From the IMG/VR virus record IMGVR_UViG_3300047317_000125, positions 1 to 41,466 of that record: 41,466 bases of DNA; one strand, written 5' to 3'. The notes beneath the pieces were generated by a model. It was not told the origin of the DNA, made no database searches, and was given only the letters and a program-made list of their open reading frames with translations. How positions within the stretch are numbered: the stretch's first letter is position 1; every line of letters begins with the position of its first letter. The position numbers and the translations under genes were made by a program. This document shows positions 7,000 to 12,756 of the stretch, piece by piece. The DNA is from a virus.

Positions 7000-7199
7000 T
7001 TCGGAAACTCCGGTAGCGGCATCCAGTGTGTCGGCCAGTAAAGATCATCACCGCTGTCATCGTTCATAAAAACACCGCCCATTCGGCGCGCGGTTGCCCA
7101 AAATCGCGTAGTGCCCGGCTTGTTGTATGCCCATCCAGTTACGAGAACGATCGAATCTTCGTCGGGCAGTCGGTCGTCTGTTTTAATCCAGTCGCTCAC
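6996..7199 (-). CDS. DUF551-like protein
   Basis: A 67-residue protein read from GTG 7199, with a strong GGGAGGAG ribosome site; the ATG-started longer frame has none. The pattern DWIKTDDRLPDEDSIVLVTGW near the start and THWMPLPEFP at the end is diagnostic of DUF551, a common small phage family of unknown function. A second, broken gene with the same layout lies at 39909-40097. The GTG overlaps the stop of a 28-residue ORF (GTGA). Confidence 0.85.
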   Translation of the reverse strand: MSDWIKTDDRLPDEDSIVLVTGWAYNKPGTTRFWATARRMGGVFMNDDSGDDLYWPTHWMPLPEFPK

Positions 7200-7282
7200 G
7201 AACTCCTCCCTTTCCAGAAAAGGCCGATCAGGGTGTACAGCACAAGAATGGCTGCGAGGGTGGTGTAGGTTAGGGCGCTCAT
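7196..7282 (-). CDS. 28-residue membrane mini-protein
   Basis: A tiny ORF starting MSALTYTTLAAILVLYTL and ending FWKGRSS. One hydrophobic helix is followed by a basic tail. It has a GGAG ribosome site, its ATG overlaps the upstream stop in ATGA (7279-7282), and its stop overlaps the next GTG in GTGA. This perfect overlapping chain argues that it is translated. Function unknown; a small single-pass membrane peptide. Confidence 0.65.
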   Translation of the reverse strand: MSALTYTTLAAILVLYTLIGLFWKGRSS

Positions 7283-7503
7283 GCTTTACTCCGCTCAAAC
7301 TTGTCGCACGATGCCATTTTCTGCACAGCAAAACCGCCGAGAGTGCATCGGATATTCTTTTCTTCGGTGATCACATAGCTCTTTGAGATTGCCCATTCTG
7401 GCCGGCGATCTCTGAACTCCGAAGAGAAATGCGTACAGTGCTGGCAACACATCGGCTTCTTGCGGTAGTTCTGGCTTTCTTTTGCTTCGCTTTGCTTGCT
7501 CAT
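7279..7503 (-). CDS. cysteine-containing hypothetical protein
   Basis: A 74-residue protein. CCQHCTHF near residues 19-26, then a CTL and a CDKF at the end make a four- or five-cysteine set that may bind zinc. The N-terminus is polar and Lys/Gln-rich. ATG 7503 has GGAG seven bases upstream. No family recognised. Confidence 0.65.
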   Translation of the reverse strand: MSKQSEAKESQNYRKKPMCCQHCTHFSSEFRDRRPEWAISKSYVITEEKNIRCTLGGFAVQKMASCDKFERSKA

Positions 7504-7697
7504 TGCAGTACTCCTGTGCAGTGGACAATCCGCGGCTCCTGTTTTGCCACTTCGCAGCGGATCTCATTCGCCAGGATGATGATTCGGCCCGACAGGCGCC
7601 CGCGATCCTCCGGCGACATGCGATCCCAAACTAGTTCCTCGGCGGCGGCTTCCATCTCGCGAACGATCTGTTCGACTTTCGAGCGACTGAAGTGCAT
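7500..7697 (-). CDS. hypothetical helical protein
   Basis: A 65-residue protein (MHFSRSKVEQIVREMEAAAEELV...) of two or three helices, ending RIVHCTGVLQ. ATG 7697 has GGAGG seven bases upstream; a GTG one codon earlier is too close to that site. It overlaps the upstream stop and the downstream start. Function unknown. Confidence 0.6.
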   Translation of the reverse strand: MHFSRSKVEQIVREMEAAAEELVWDRMSPEDRGRLSGRIIILANEIRCEVAKQEPRIVHCTGVLQ

Positions 7698-8011
7698 CAC
7701 TTACCTCCAGCCAAACGGCGCTTCACAATGGCTTCCTTCGCTTGGAGAAGAAGGCAGTGGATCAGGTGAAGATCGCGGTTCTCACCGCGGGCAATCGCAT
7801 GCATCAGCGCTTCGTCCTGAGCCGGCGTGAAGTGCTCGCTCATTTGTTCGAGCAGATCGGCACGCGTCACCGAAGCCTCAAGCTCCATGCGCAGGTCGTA
7901 AGTCGCGAGCGCCGCGTTATCCAGCGCTTCCTGCAAACGATCGTTCTGGTACTCAACCGCGCTTTGCGTGCGCTGTACGTTGCGCAGCTGGTCATAGTCG
8001 GCGTAGAGCAT
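7697..8011 (-). CDS. hypothetical helical protein
   Basis: About 104 residues from ATG 8011 (MLYADYDQLRNVQRTQSAVEY), with GAGG six bases upstream. ATG 8023 is in frame but has no ribosome site. Predicted nearly all helix, with a heptad-like middle (LQEALDNAALATYDLRMELEA) that could form a coiled coil, and a basic C-terminus. Function unknown. Confidence 0.65.
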   Translation of the reverse strand: MLYADYDQLRNVQRTQSAVEYQNDRLQEALDNAALATYDLRMELEASVTRADLLEQMSEHFTPAQDEALMHAIARGENRDLHLIHCLLLQAKEAIVKRRLAGGK

Positions 8012-8017
8012 TTCAGG

Positions 8018-8032
8018 CCTCATCGGTGTGGT
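8018..8032. repeat. 15-bp repeat flanking the octapeptide gene
   Basis: CCTCATCGGTGTGGT occurs here and again exactly at 8880-8894. The copies lie directly after and directly before the octapeptide-repeat gene and contain the GATGAGG used near the next start. They may be cassette borders. Confidence 0.7.
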
Positions 8033-8871
8033 TAATGCGCTTTGACGAATTTGTGGTTGTCGTCGAGACGGTACGCAACGTTCGCTTCGATGCCGTCCTC
8101 ACCGACATAGCCGATCACAGTGCGATAGCGATCGTTCTTTTCATCCCACCAGCGGATACGAATTTCGCCTCTGTAGCCAGCGGTTGCCGTGCCGCTGTAG
8201 CCAGCGGTTGCCGTGCCTCTGTAGCCAGCGGTTGCCGTGCCGCTGTCGCCAGCGGTTGCCGTGCCGCTGTAGCCAGCGGTTGCCGTGCCTCTGTAGCCAG
8301 CGGTTGCCGTGCCTCTGTAGCCAGCGGTTGCCGTGCCGCTGTCGCCAGCGGTTGCCGTGCCGCTGTCGCCAGCGGTTGCCGTGCCGCTGTAGCCAGCGGT
8401 TGCCGTGCCTCTGTAGCCAGCGGTTGCCGTGCCGCTGTCGCCAGCGGTTGCCGTTCCGAGGGCGCCGACAGTCACGGACTTGCCATCACCGACCGTCAGC
8501 GAAGCACCGATGACTTCGACGTTGAGAGAGCGCGGCTCATTGGCCATCAGGTAATCAGTCGCGTCTTTCTTGTCGCCGACGAACACGACCTTGCCGCGCG
8601 GGAATTTGCACTTGCCGCCGAGCATCACGATCGAATCCGATTCCACTTCGACGACAAGCCATTTCGACGTGCTATCGAGGTACGAACTGCAGCCGTGATC
8701 GCCATGACCGTAGAGCCAGCCGTGCAGCCCATTGCCGCATTCAGTGTTTGCGATCCAGTCCGGCGCTTCAGCGATCTCGCCGACTTGCGGCCACACGAAA
8801 CCGCTATGCGACGACATGTCAGCGCGGCATGTGCGCAGAACAAGAGACGTTTCTTTTTTCGGCTTGGTCAC
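8032..8871 (-). CDS. DUF7666-like protein with ice-nucleation-type octapeptide repeats
   Basis: A 279-residue protein and the first gene of the leftward operon. GTG 8871 has GAGGAG upstream. Residues 1-135 form a domain with GFVWPQVGEIAEAPDW, CGNGLHGWLYG and VVEVESDSIV, a pattern I associate with DUF7666. Then come twelve tandem octapeptides GTATAG followed by DS, YR or YS, and a closing domain with IRWWDEKNDRYRTVIGYVGEDGI. Read as AGYxGTAT, the repeat resembles the AGYGSTxT unit of bacterial ice-nucleation proteins, which stack into a beta-solenoid with TxT ladders. Function in the phage is unknown. Confidence 0.85.
   Translation of the reverse strand: MTKPKKETSLVLRTCRADMSSHSGFVWPQVGEIAEAPDWIANTECGNGLHGWLYGHGDHGCSSYLDSTSKWLVVEVESDSIVMLGGKCKFPRGKVVFVGDKKDATDYLMANEPRSLNVEVIGASLTVGDGKSVTVGALGTATAGDSGTATAGYRGTATAGYSGTATAGDSGTATAGDSGTATAGYRGTATAGYRGTATAGYSGTATAGDSGTATAGYRGTATAGYSGTATAGYRGEIRIRWWDEKNDRYRTVIGYVGEDGIEANVAYRLDDNHKFVKAH
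8168..8455 (-). repeat. 12 tandem 24-bp units inside the octapeptide gene
   Basis: Twelve uninterrupted 24-base units (core CCAGCGGTTGCCGT on the plus strand) differ only at the last codons (GAC/TAC and AGC/AGA). In coding order the unit endings are DS, YR, YS, DS, DS, YR, YR, YS, DS, YR, YS, YR. Near identity at DNA level suggests recent expansion; copy number can change without breaking the frame. Confidence 0.95.
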
Positions 8872-8908
8872 TTCATGCTCCTCATCGGTGTGGTGTGTTC
8901 GATGAGGT

Positions 8909-8957
8909 AATCATACACAAGCGAAAACTGTGACGCAAGAGAAAACTGTGGCACAAG
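8909..8957 (-). promoter_or_regulatory. left operator cluster (candidate)
   Basis: Read on the minus strand, three sites start at 8957, 8939 and 8921, exactly 18 bases apart: CTTGTGCCACAGT, CTTGCGTCACAGT and CTTGTGTATGATT. The first two belong to 17-base repeats with 15 matches. CTTGTG also starts three sites beside the cro promoter, so both clusters probably bind the same repressor. Confidence 0.6.
8910..8938 (-). promoter_or_regulatory. leftward early promoter PL
   Basis: On the minus strand TTGCGT (8938-8933), a 17-base spacer and TATGAT (8915-8910) make a good sigma-70 promoter. It lies inside the left operator repeats and drives the operon starting at 8871, so repressor binding would block it directly. 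Confidence 0.7.
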
Positions 8958-8960
8958 ACG

Positions 8961-8983
8961 AAAAAAATCCCGCCGAAGCGGGA
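8961..8983 (-). terminator. rho-independent terminator behind the repressor unit
   Basis: On the minus strand TCCCGC-TTCG-GCGGGA followed by seven T residues. A tight hairpin with a TTCG loop. It ends the repressor transcript (repressor plus the 55-residue ORF) just before PL, separating the two leftward units. Confidence 0.88.
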
Positions 8984-8989
8984 CAAGGA

Positions 8990-9157
8990 TTAGTGAGGGA
9001 GTTTTTTGACTACCTGAATGGCTTTCAGGAGGTGATAGGCAAGCTCTGCTGCGAGGGTCTTGGGATCTTCTTGTACATCGCTCTTAGTGCTTCTCTCAGG
9101 TGTGCGCTGCCGCCTATAGGCATCTAGGTCAACGACCGCGCTGTTTTGGTGGCTCAT
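8990..9157 (-). CDS. 55-residue protein linked to the repressor
   Basis: A small ORF starting MSHQNSAVVDLDAYRRQRTP inside the last codons of the repressor gene and ending just before the terminator. A GGGG site lies six bases before ATG 9157. The second half (KTLAAELAYHLLKAIQVVKK) is an amphipathic helix. Overlap, ribosome site and terminator placement indicate co-expression with the repressor in the lysogen. No family recognised. An immunity, antitoxin-like or exclusion role is conceivable but unproven. Confidence 0.6.
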   Translation of the reverse strand: MSHQNSAVVDLDAYRRQRTPERSTKSDVQEDPKTLAAELAYHLLKAIQVVKKLPH

Positions 9158-9635
9158 GTTTTTCCCCGGATGGAAGGTCGCGGGCTAATACGTCTTGAGC
9201 GTGCTGTTCTCCTTCCTGCAAAAGATGGTCGGTCAGAGAGGGCAAATCAAGTCCCGCTTGTGCATCTTCCGGGCGTTCCCTATGCAAAGCGAGTAAGAGT
9301 AAACCCTTAATCGATTCGAATACCTTCCGGCTGAAAGGATCGCCCCTGTCCAGGCGCACGACACACTGAATCAGCTCGTCCGCTTCGTTGGACAGAGCAG
9401 GTAAAGGGGCTTTAATCGGAGCTTCGCCAGATGCATGAATTCCGAAAAGAAGGAACCAGGGCGTCGTCTTGAGTACGCCTGCAAGCGCTTCCAGGTTCTC
9501 GATCTTCGGATAGGTGCCGTCGTCCTTGCACCACTGCTGGACCGTCTGGTAACTGACACCGCAGGCGTCAGCGACGGCCTTAAACGTCAGGTCGTTTTTC
9601 GACTGAAGCTTTCTTAGGCGCGCGTGGAAATTCAT
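9129..9635 (-). CDS. CI-type repressor (helix-turn-helix, no protease domain)
   Basis: A 168-residue DNA-binding protein. Residues 14-37 (NDLTFKAVADACGVSYQTVQQWCK) form a Cro/C1-type helix-turn-helix, followed by LEALAGVLKTTPWFLLFG, the usual end of the XRE domain. The C-terminal 90 residues are helical and acidic and lack the Ser-Lys active site of S24 LexA-type repressors. It faces the cro-like gene across the operator region, as in lambda. ATG 9635 is chosen because homology starts there and the predicted promoter lies just upstream. Without the protease domain, RecA-stimulated self-cleavage is not expected. Confidence 0.88.
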   Translation of the reverse strand: MNFHARLRKLQSKNDLTFKAVADACGVSYQTVQQWCKDDGTYPKIENLEALAGVLKTTPWFLLFGIHASGEAPIKAPLPALSNEADELIQCVVRLDRGDPFSRKVFESIKGLLLLALHRERPEDAQAGLDLPSLTDHLLQEGEQHAQDVLARDLPSGEKHEPPKQRGR

Positions 9636-9641
9636 ATCGGA

Positions 9642-9670
9642 AGTATCTCCACAGGCAAACCTTGTGGCAA
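9642..9670 (-). promoter_or_regulatory. candidate repressor-maintenance promoter (PRM)
   Basis: On the minus strand TTGCCA (9670-9665), 17 bases, GATACT (9647-9642). The start would fall at or next to A9635 of the repressor ATG, giving a leaderless mRNA like lambda PRM. The -35 box overlaps an operator. Confidence 0.4.
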
Positions 9671-9712
9671 TTGAAATGTTTCTTGTGCTACAAGCGGCGC
9701 TTGTGCTAAGAT
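9661..9712 (+). promoter_or_regulatory. right operator cluster (candidate)
   Basis: Three sites begin with CTTGTG: 9661 (CTTGTGGCAATTG), 9682 (CTTGTGCTACAAG, a perfect inverted repeat CTTGT-gct-ACAAG) and 9700 (CTTGTGCTAAGAT). They cover the space between the divergent repressor and cro-like genes and match the left cluster near 8930. Confidence 0.65.
9683..9712 (+). promoter_or_regulatory. candidate rightward early promoter PR
   Basis: TTGTGC (9683-9688), 18 bases, TAAGAT (9707-9712). Both boxes lie inside the second and third operators, so repression would be direct. The cro-like ATG is about 18-27 bases after the likely start. Confidence 0.45.
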
Positions 9713-9736
9713 GGTTTTCAGATTCAACAACCTCCG

Positions 9737-10033
9737 ATGCGAGCCATGAAGAAGAACCAAGCACTCAAGCGAGCCGTCGCGAAATTCGACTCCATTGCCG
9801 ACATGGCGCGGCAGATGGGTGTTTCGTACCAGGCCGTCCAAGACTGGATCAAGCGCGGCCGCGTTCCGGCTGATCGCTGTGTACTCCTCTCCGAACTGAC
9901 CGGCGAGAGCCGCGAAGAACTCGTTGGCTGGCCGCCAAGCAACATCGTCGAGCGTGCCAAGGCGAGCGATGACGTTCAGCCACCCGTTGGCGGTTCGAGC
10001 GGCGACGAAAAGCTCTCCAAGATGGTCGCTTAA
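9737..10033 (+). CDS. Cro/YdaS-type transcriptional regulator
   Basis: About 98 residues, divergent from the repressor. Residues 18-45 (DSIADMARQMGVSYQAVQDWIKRG) form a helix-turn-helix followed by RVPADRCVLLSELTG, the pattern of Cro-like/YdaS antirepressors. Two starts are possible, ATG 9737 and ATG 9746 (MKKNQALKRAV); neither has a clear ribosome site. It is the first gene of the rightward early operon and probably competes with the repressor for the CTTGTG sites. Confidence 0.85.
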   Translation: MRAMKKNQALKRAVAKFDSIADMARQMGVSYQAVQDWIKRGRVPADRCVLLSELTGESREELVGWPPSNIVERAKASDDVQPPVGGSSGDEKLSKMVA

Positions 10034-10088
10034 AACTCCAGAAGTAAAGACGGGACCGGCGTTCGTATTCGGCATTTTGATTTCTCAG

Positions 10089-10113
10089 TGGCGTCAGATA
10101 TGGCGCCATTTTT
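10089..10113 (+). terminator. weak hairpin with T-run between cro and cII-like genes
   Basis: TGGCG pairs with CGCCA across a ten-base loop and is followed by five T residues. The position, between the cro-like and CII-like genes, matches lambda tR1, but the stem is only five pairs. Confidence 0.35.
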
Positions 10114-10154
10114 AACCGGGTGCATTGATAACCGGTGAATTGGGGCGATAACAC

Positions 10155-10526
10155 ATGACATCAGCGGCTATCAAAGGCAATCAAATGCAACTCGACTTTG
10201 AACCTGGACTCGTTGAGCGCTACGGCAGCCTGAAGGATTGCGTTGCCACTGGCGTTTATCAGCGCGGCCTCAAGCGCGTCGCAATCGATCTCGATCAAGC
10301 CCCCAGCAATCTCAGCGTGCAGCTCTCGGAAGATGGCTCTCGCCACTTCTCGATCGACTCGTTTGAGAAGTACCTGGAAAAGACCGGCGACATGTCGCCC
10401 ATCTATTACCTCGTCGAGAAATTCCTTGCCGACAAGAAAAACGCGAAGGCCGCGGCACTGGAGCAGATCCAGGCGCTGGGCCCGCAGATGATCGAATTGC
10501 TGCGCCAAGCAGGTATCGCAGCATGA
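10155..10526 (+). CDS. CII-like (CP76-type) phage regulatory protein
   Basis: A 123-residue protein second in the rightward operon. The order MQLDFEPGLVERYGSLKDCVATGVYQRGLKRVAIDLD, then NLSVQLSEDGSRHFSIDSFEKYL and a helical C-terminus resembles the phage CII/CP76 regulatory family. The helix-turn-helix would be residues about 25-50. ATG 10155 follows GGGG; ATG 10185 is an alternative. Its stop overlaps the next gene. A role in choosing lysogeny is inferred from family and place. Confidence 0.65.
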   Translation: MTSAAIKGNQMQLDFEPGLVERYGSLKDCVATGVYQRGLKRVAIDLDQAPSNLSVQLSEDGSRHFSIDSFEKYLEKTGDMSPIYYLVEKFLADKKNAKAAALEQIQALGPQMIELLRQAGIAA

Positions 10527-10843
10527 ACCGGGATATCAACTGCGGCGAGTGCGGCGTCCTTTTGAAGGATGCGCATTGGAAGCGGAAATTCTGCAAAGAG
10601 TGCGGAATTAAGCGTGACCGCGACGGAGCCCGGTCTGGCGGTAAGAGCGGCGCGTATGCCGTCATGAATTGTGCGATCCGTCATGGATTCCTCAAGCCGG
10701 CGAAGGAGCATTCATGCGTCGATTGTGGCGCCCAGGCTGAGCACTACGACCACCGCGACTACAACAGGCCGCTTGACGTTGAGCCAGTTTGTGCCTGCTG
10801 CAATGCTCAGCGTGGGAAGGCCATCCCAAGGAGAGCCGAGTGA
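10523..10843 (+). CDS. Cys/His-rich zinc protein, HNH-like C-terminus
   Basis: A 106-residue protein with CGECG and FCKECG near the start, CVDCG in the middle and CACCNAQRGKA at the end: four cysteine pairs. The part CVDCGAQAEHYDHRDYNRPL followed by VEPVCACCNAQRG resembles a zinc-supported HNH/treble-clef fold, with YDH in the place of the catalytic H. DNA binding or nicking is plausible. It overlaps its neighbours by ATGA and GTGA. Confidence 0.65.
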   Translation: MNRDINCGECGVLLKDAHWKRKFCKECGIKRDRDGARSGGKSGAYAVMNCAIRHGFLKPAKEHSCVDCGAQAEHYDHRDYNRPLDVEPVCACCNAQRGKAIPRRAE

Positions 10844-10911
10844 GCGATTTCATATCCGTCTACATGGGTGTGCTGTTTGTGCTCTGCATTATCGGCTGCT
10901 GGAAGATCTAA
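10840..10911 (+). CDS. 23-residue membrane mini-protein
   Basis: GTG 10840 overlaps the previous stop in GTGA and has AGGAG seven bases upstream. The peptide (start VSDFISVYMGVLFVLCIIGC, end WKI) is a single hydrophobic helix. Its stop is 10 bases before the DUF1376 start. Coupling and ribosome site suggest translation; function unknown. Confidence 0.55.
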   Translation: MSDFISVYMGVLFVLCIIGCWKI

Positions 10912-10921
10912 GAGGTACAGC

Positions 10922-11677
10922 GTGCACTACTACGAGCACAACGTCGGCGACTACAGAAAGGACACCGCGCATTTGTCCTTACTGGAGCATGGCGTTTATC
11001 GCCAGTTGCTCGACACGTATTACCTGGATGAGCACCCCTTGACTCTCGATCATGCGAAGTTGATGCGTTCGCATAGCGTTCGCAATGCGGATGAGGTGCG
11101 AGCACTCGAAAACGTATTGGCCGACTTCTTCGAACGCACTGAACAAGGGTATGTGCATAAGCGTTGCGAGGCGGTTATCGGCGCTTATAAGGCCAAATCT
11201 GCGAGTGCAAAGAAGTCCGCAGAGGCCCGCTGGGCAAAGGAAAGAGGCAATGAAGATGCGGGCGCAATGCGTTCGCATAGCGATGGCAATGCTAACCATA
11301 AACCATCAACCATTAACCAACAACCAAAAGAAAAGACAAAGGCACCGCGCGCCAAGCGCGCTCCACGCACACCCAAGACGCCATTGCCTAGCGACTTTTC
11401 TGTGAGCGATCGGGTTAGGGATTGGGCGGCTGAGAACGGTCATGTTCGGCTTGAGGAACATTTCGAGTCGTTTGTCCGCAAAGCTCGAGCAAAGGGCTAC
11501 GAGTACGCGAGTTGGGATGACGCCTTCATGGAAGCCATCCGAGGCGATTGGGCCGGATTGAAAAAGCAACAGGGTCCACCTCGAGCGATGAGTTGGTCCG
11601 AAAAGAACGACGAAGTAATCGCACAGCTAACCGGCAGGAACCGATATGAACCAGATGACCGAACCATCGACGTATGA
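10922..11677 (+). CDS. DUF1376 (YdaU-like) replication-associated protein
   Basis: A 251-residue protein from GTG 10922 (VHYYEHNVGDYRKDTAHLSL), with AGAGG upstream. The N-terminal DUF1376 domain includes HGVYRQLLDTYYLDEHPL and VHKRCEAVIGAY, a winged-helix-like unit used by many phages as an initiator. A lysine/proline-rich low-complexity linker (about residues 115-150) follows, then a C-terminal domain (LEEHFESFVRKARAKGY...WDDAFMEAIRGDW). The repeated sequence encoding the linker may be the origin, as in lambda gene O. It overlaps the P-like gene by 32 bases. Confidence 0.85.
   Translation: MHYYEHNVGDYRKDTAHLSLLEHGVYRQLLDTYYLDEHPLTLDHAKLMRSHSVRNADEVRALENVLADFFERTEQGYVHKRCEAVIGAYKAKSASAKKSAEARWAKERGNEDAGAMRSHSDGNANHKPSTINQQPKEKTKAPRAKRAPRTPKTPLPSDFSVSDRVRDWAAENGHVRLEEHFESFVRKARAKGYEYASWDDAFMEAIRGDWAGLKKQQGPPRAMSWSEKNDEVIAQLTGRNRYEPDDRTIDV
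11063..11340 (+). other. candidate replication origin inside the DUF1376 gene
   Basis: Two exact copies of ATGCGTTCGCATAGCG (11063-11078, 11267-11282), each with the palindrome ATGCG-TT-CGCAT, stand before an AT-rich run of tandem AACCA-type units (11294-11324: AACCAT, AACCATC, AACCATT, AACC, AACC) and an A-rich purine tract to 11340. Iterons followed by an AT-rich tract inside an initiator gene is the lambda-type origin layout. Confidence 0.5.
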
Positions 11678-12263
11678 CCGGCAGGAGCGCCCGAAGTGGC
11701 CGCTGAATGCGCTCTCGCAGTTGGCGATTGAAAAGCTGTTCTCGAAGATGAGCGCGTTCTACGGCGACAAGTTCGCGATGATGTGGCGCGGCGCGAAGAT
11801 CGACGAGGTACAGAAAGCCTGGGCAATCGAGCTGGCGAAACTGTCGCGCGAGCAACTGAAGGCTGGTAGCGATTCGATGACGGCGCTGCCGAAGCCGCCG
11901 ACGCTGCCGGAGTTCATCAATCTCTGCAAGCAGGCGCGACTTGAACAGGCTGCGTTTCAGACGCCGAGGCTTGAGCATGTGACGCCGGCCGATCAGAAGG
12001 TCATCGACGCTAACCTCGCGCAGATCAAGCGGTTCAGCAAGCCTAAACGGCTGTCTGCTGCCAATCCGGGCTGGGCGTATGACTTCTACATCCGCGGTAC
12101 GGCTTTGAACGCGCAGCAAACGTCGGTAGAGGTTCTGAAAAGCTGCCGCGAAGCGATCCTTTCGACCGTCGGCCGCGAGTATCCGGGAACGCAGGAAGGT
12201 AAGCGCGCCGAACAGTGCGCCGAGATCCTGCGCAAGTTGGTCATGGAAAACGTGGGAGCGTAA
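11646..12263 (+). CDS. lambda P-like replication protein (helicase loader type)
   Basis: A 205-residue protein following the initiator. FSKMSAFYGDKFAMMWRGAKIDEVQKAWAIEL and PKPPTLPEFINLCKQAR match the phage P-like group, which delivers host DnaB to the origin. ATG 11646 has AGGA six bases upstream and lies within the end of the DUF1376 gene. No ATPase motif is present, so it is a loader or adaptor rather than a helicase. Confidence 0.75.
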   Translation: MNQMTEPSTYDRQERPKWPLNALSQLAIEKLFSKMSAFYGDKFAMMWRGAKIDEVQKAWAIELAKLSREQLKAGSDSMTALPKPPTLPEFINLCKQARLEQAAFQTPRLEHVTPADQKVIDANLAQIKRFSKPKRLSAANPGWAYDFYIRGTALNAQQTSVEVLKSCREAILSTVGREYPGTQEGKRAEQCAEILRKLVMENVGA

Positions 12264-12265
12264 TC

Positions 12266-12754
12266 ATGGGCAAGAAATGGACTGAAGAAGAAAAATCGGT
12301 ACTGGCTCGGTATTACCCGGGCGCCGACTCGGTTGATGAAGTGGCTGAAATGCTCGGGCGGCCGCCGCTGGCAGTCATCAAGAAGGCTCTGCAGATGGGC
12401 CTGAAGCGACCCGATCCGCATGACGAATCGATGCAGCGCCTGAAGAAGGTGATAAGCGACGTGCCGCGTTCGCCGTCAGAAATCGCGGCGCTGCTCGGGT
12501 TCTCGCGCAACTCGATGGCTGATGTGCTGCGCCGCGGGCATAAGGAAGGTCTGTGCCATATCGCTGAATACCGGCCGGCTGAAGGGCGCGGCCGCGATTC
12601 CCCGCTATGGGTAGCTGGCGCGGGCGAGAACGCACAGAACGACTTCGCCGTCGAACGTAAGGAACGCGAGGCGATGCGTGCAGCTCATGCGGCCAAGCCG
12701 TTCAAGGCGTTTAGGGATCCGCTAGTCGAGGCATTTTTCGGCCGGGCAGCATAG
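12266..12754 (+). CDS. double helix-turn-helix DNA-binding protein
   Basis: A 162-residue protein starting MGKKWTEEEKSVLARYY at ATG 12266, with GGGAG upstream; the longer frame to 12215 overlaps the P-like gene. Residues 4-50 resemble a SANT/Myb-like unit (WTEEE...VDEVAEMLGRPPLAVIKKALQMGL). Residues 65-105 form a winged helix (PRSPSEIAALLGFSRNSMADVLRRGHKEGL) with a wing SPLWVAG. Possibly a regulator of later genes. Such proteins occur between replication genes and recombination nucleases in many betaproteobacterial prophages. Confidence 0.7.
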   Translation: MGKKWTEEEKSVLARYYPGADSVDEVAEMLGRPPLAVIKKALQMGLKRPDPHDESMQRLKKVISDVPRSPSEIAALLGFSRNSMADVLRRGHKEGLCHIAEYRPAEGRGRDSPLWVAGAGENAQNDFAVERKEREAMRAAHAAKPFKAFRDPLVEAFFGRAA

Positions 12755-12756
12755 CC

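Noticed and set aside
8168-8455. CRISPR-like regular array
   Set aside because: Units are contiguous 24-base coding repeats with no unique spacers and encode a continuous octapeptide array.
9079-9086. boxA-like CGCTCTTA
   Set aside because: It lies on the plus strand where no transcript is expected and inside the minus-strand 55-residue gene, so an antitermination role is unlikely.
8930-9127. 65-residue plus-strand ORF
   Set aside because: It runs antisense over PL, the operators, the terminator and the better-supported 55-residue gene, and its start lies within operator repeats.
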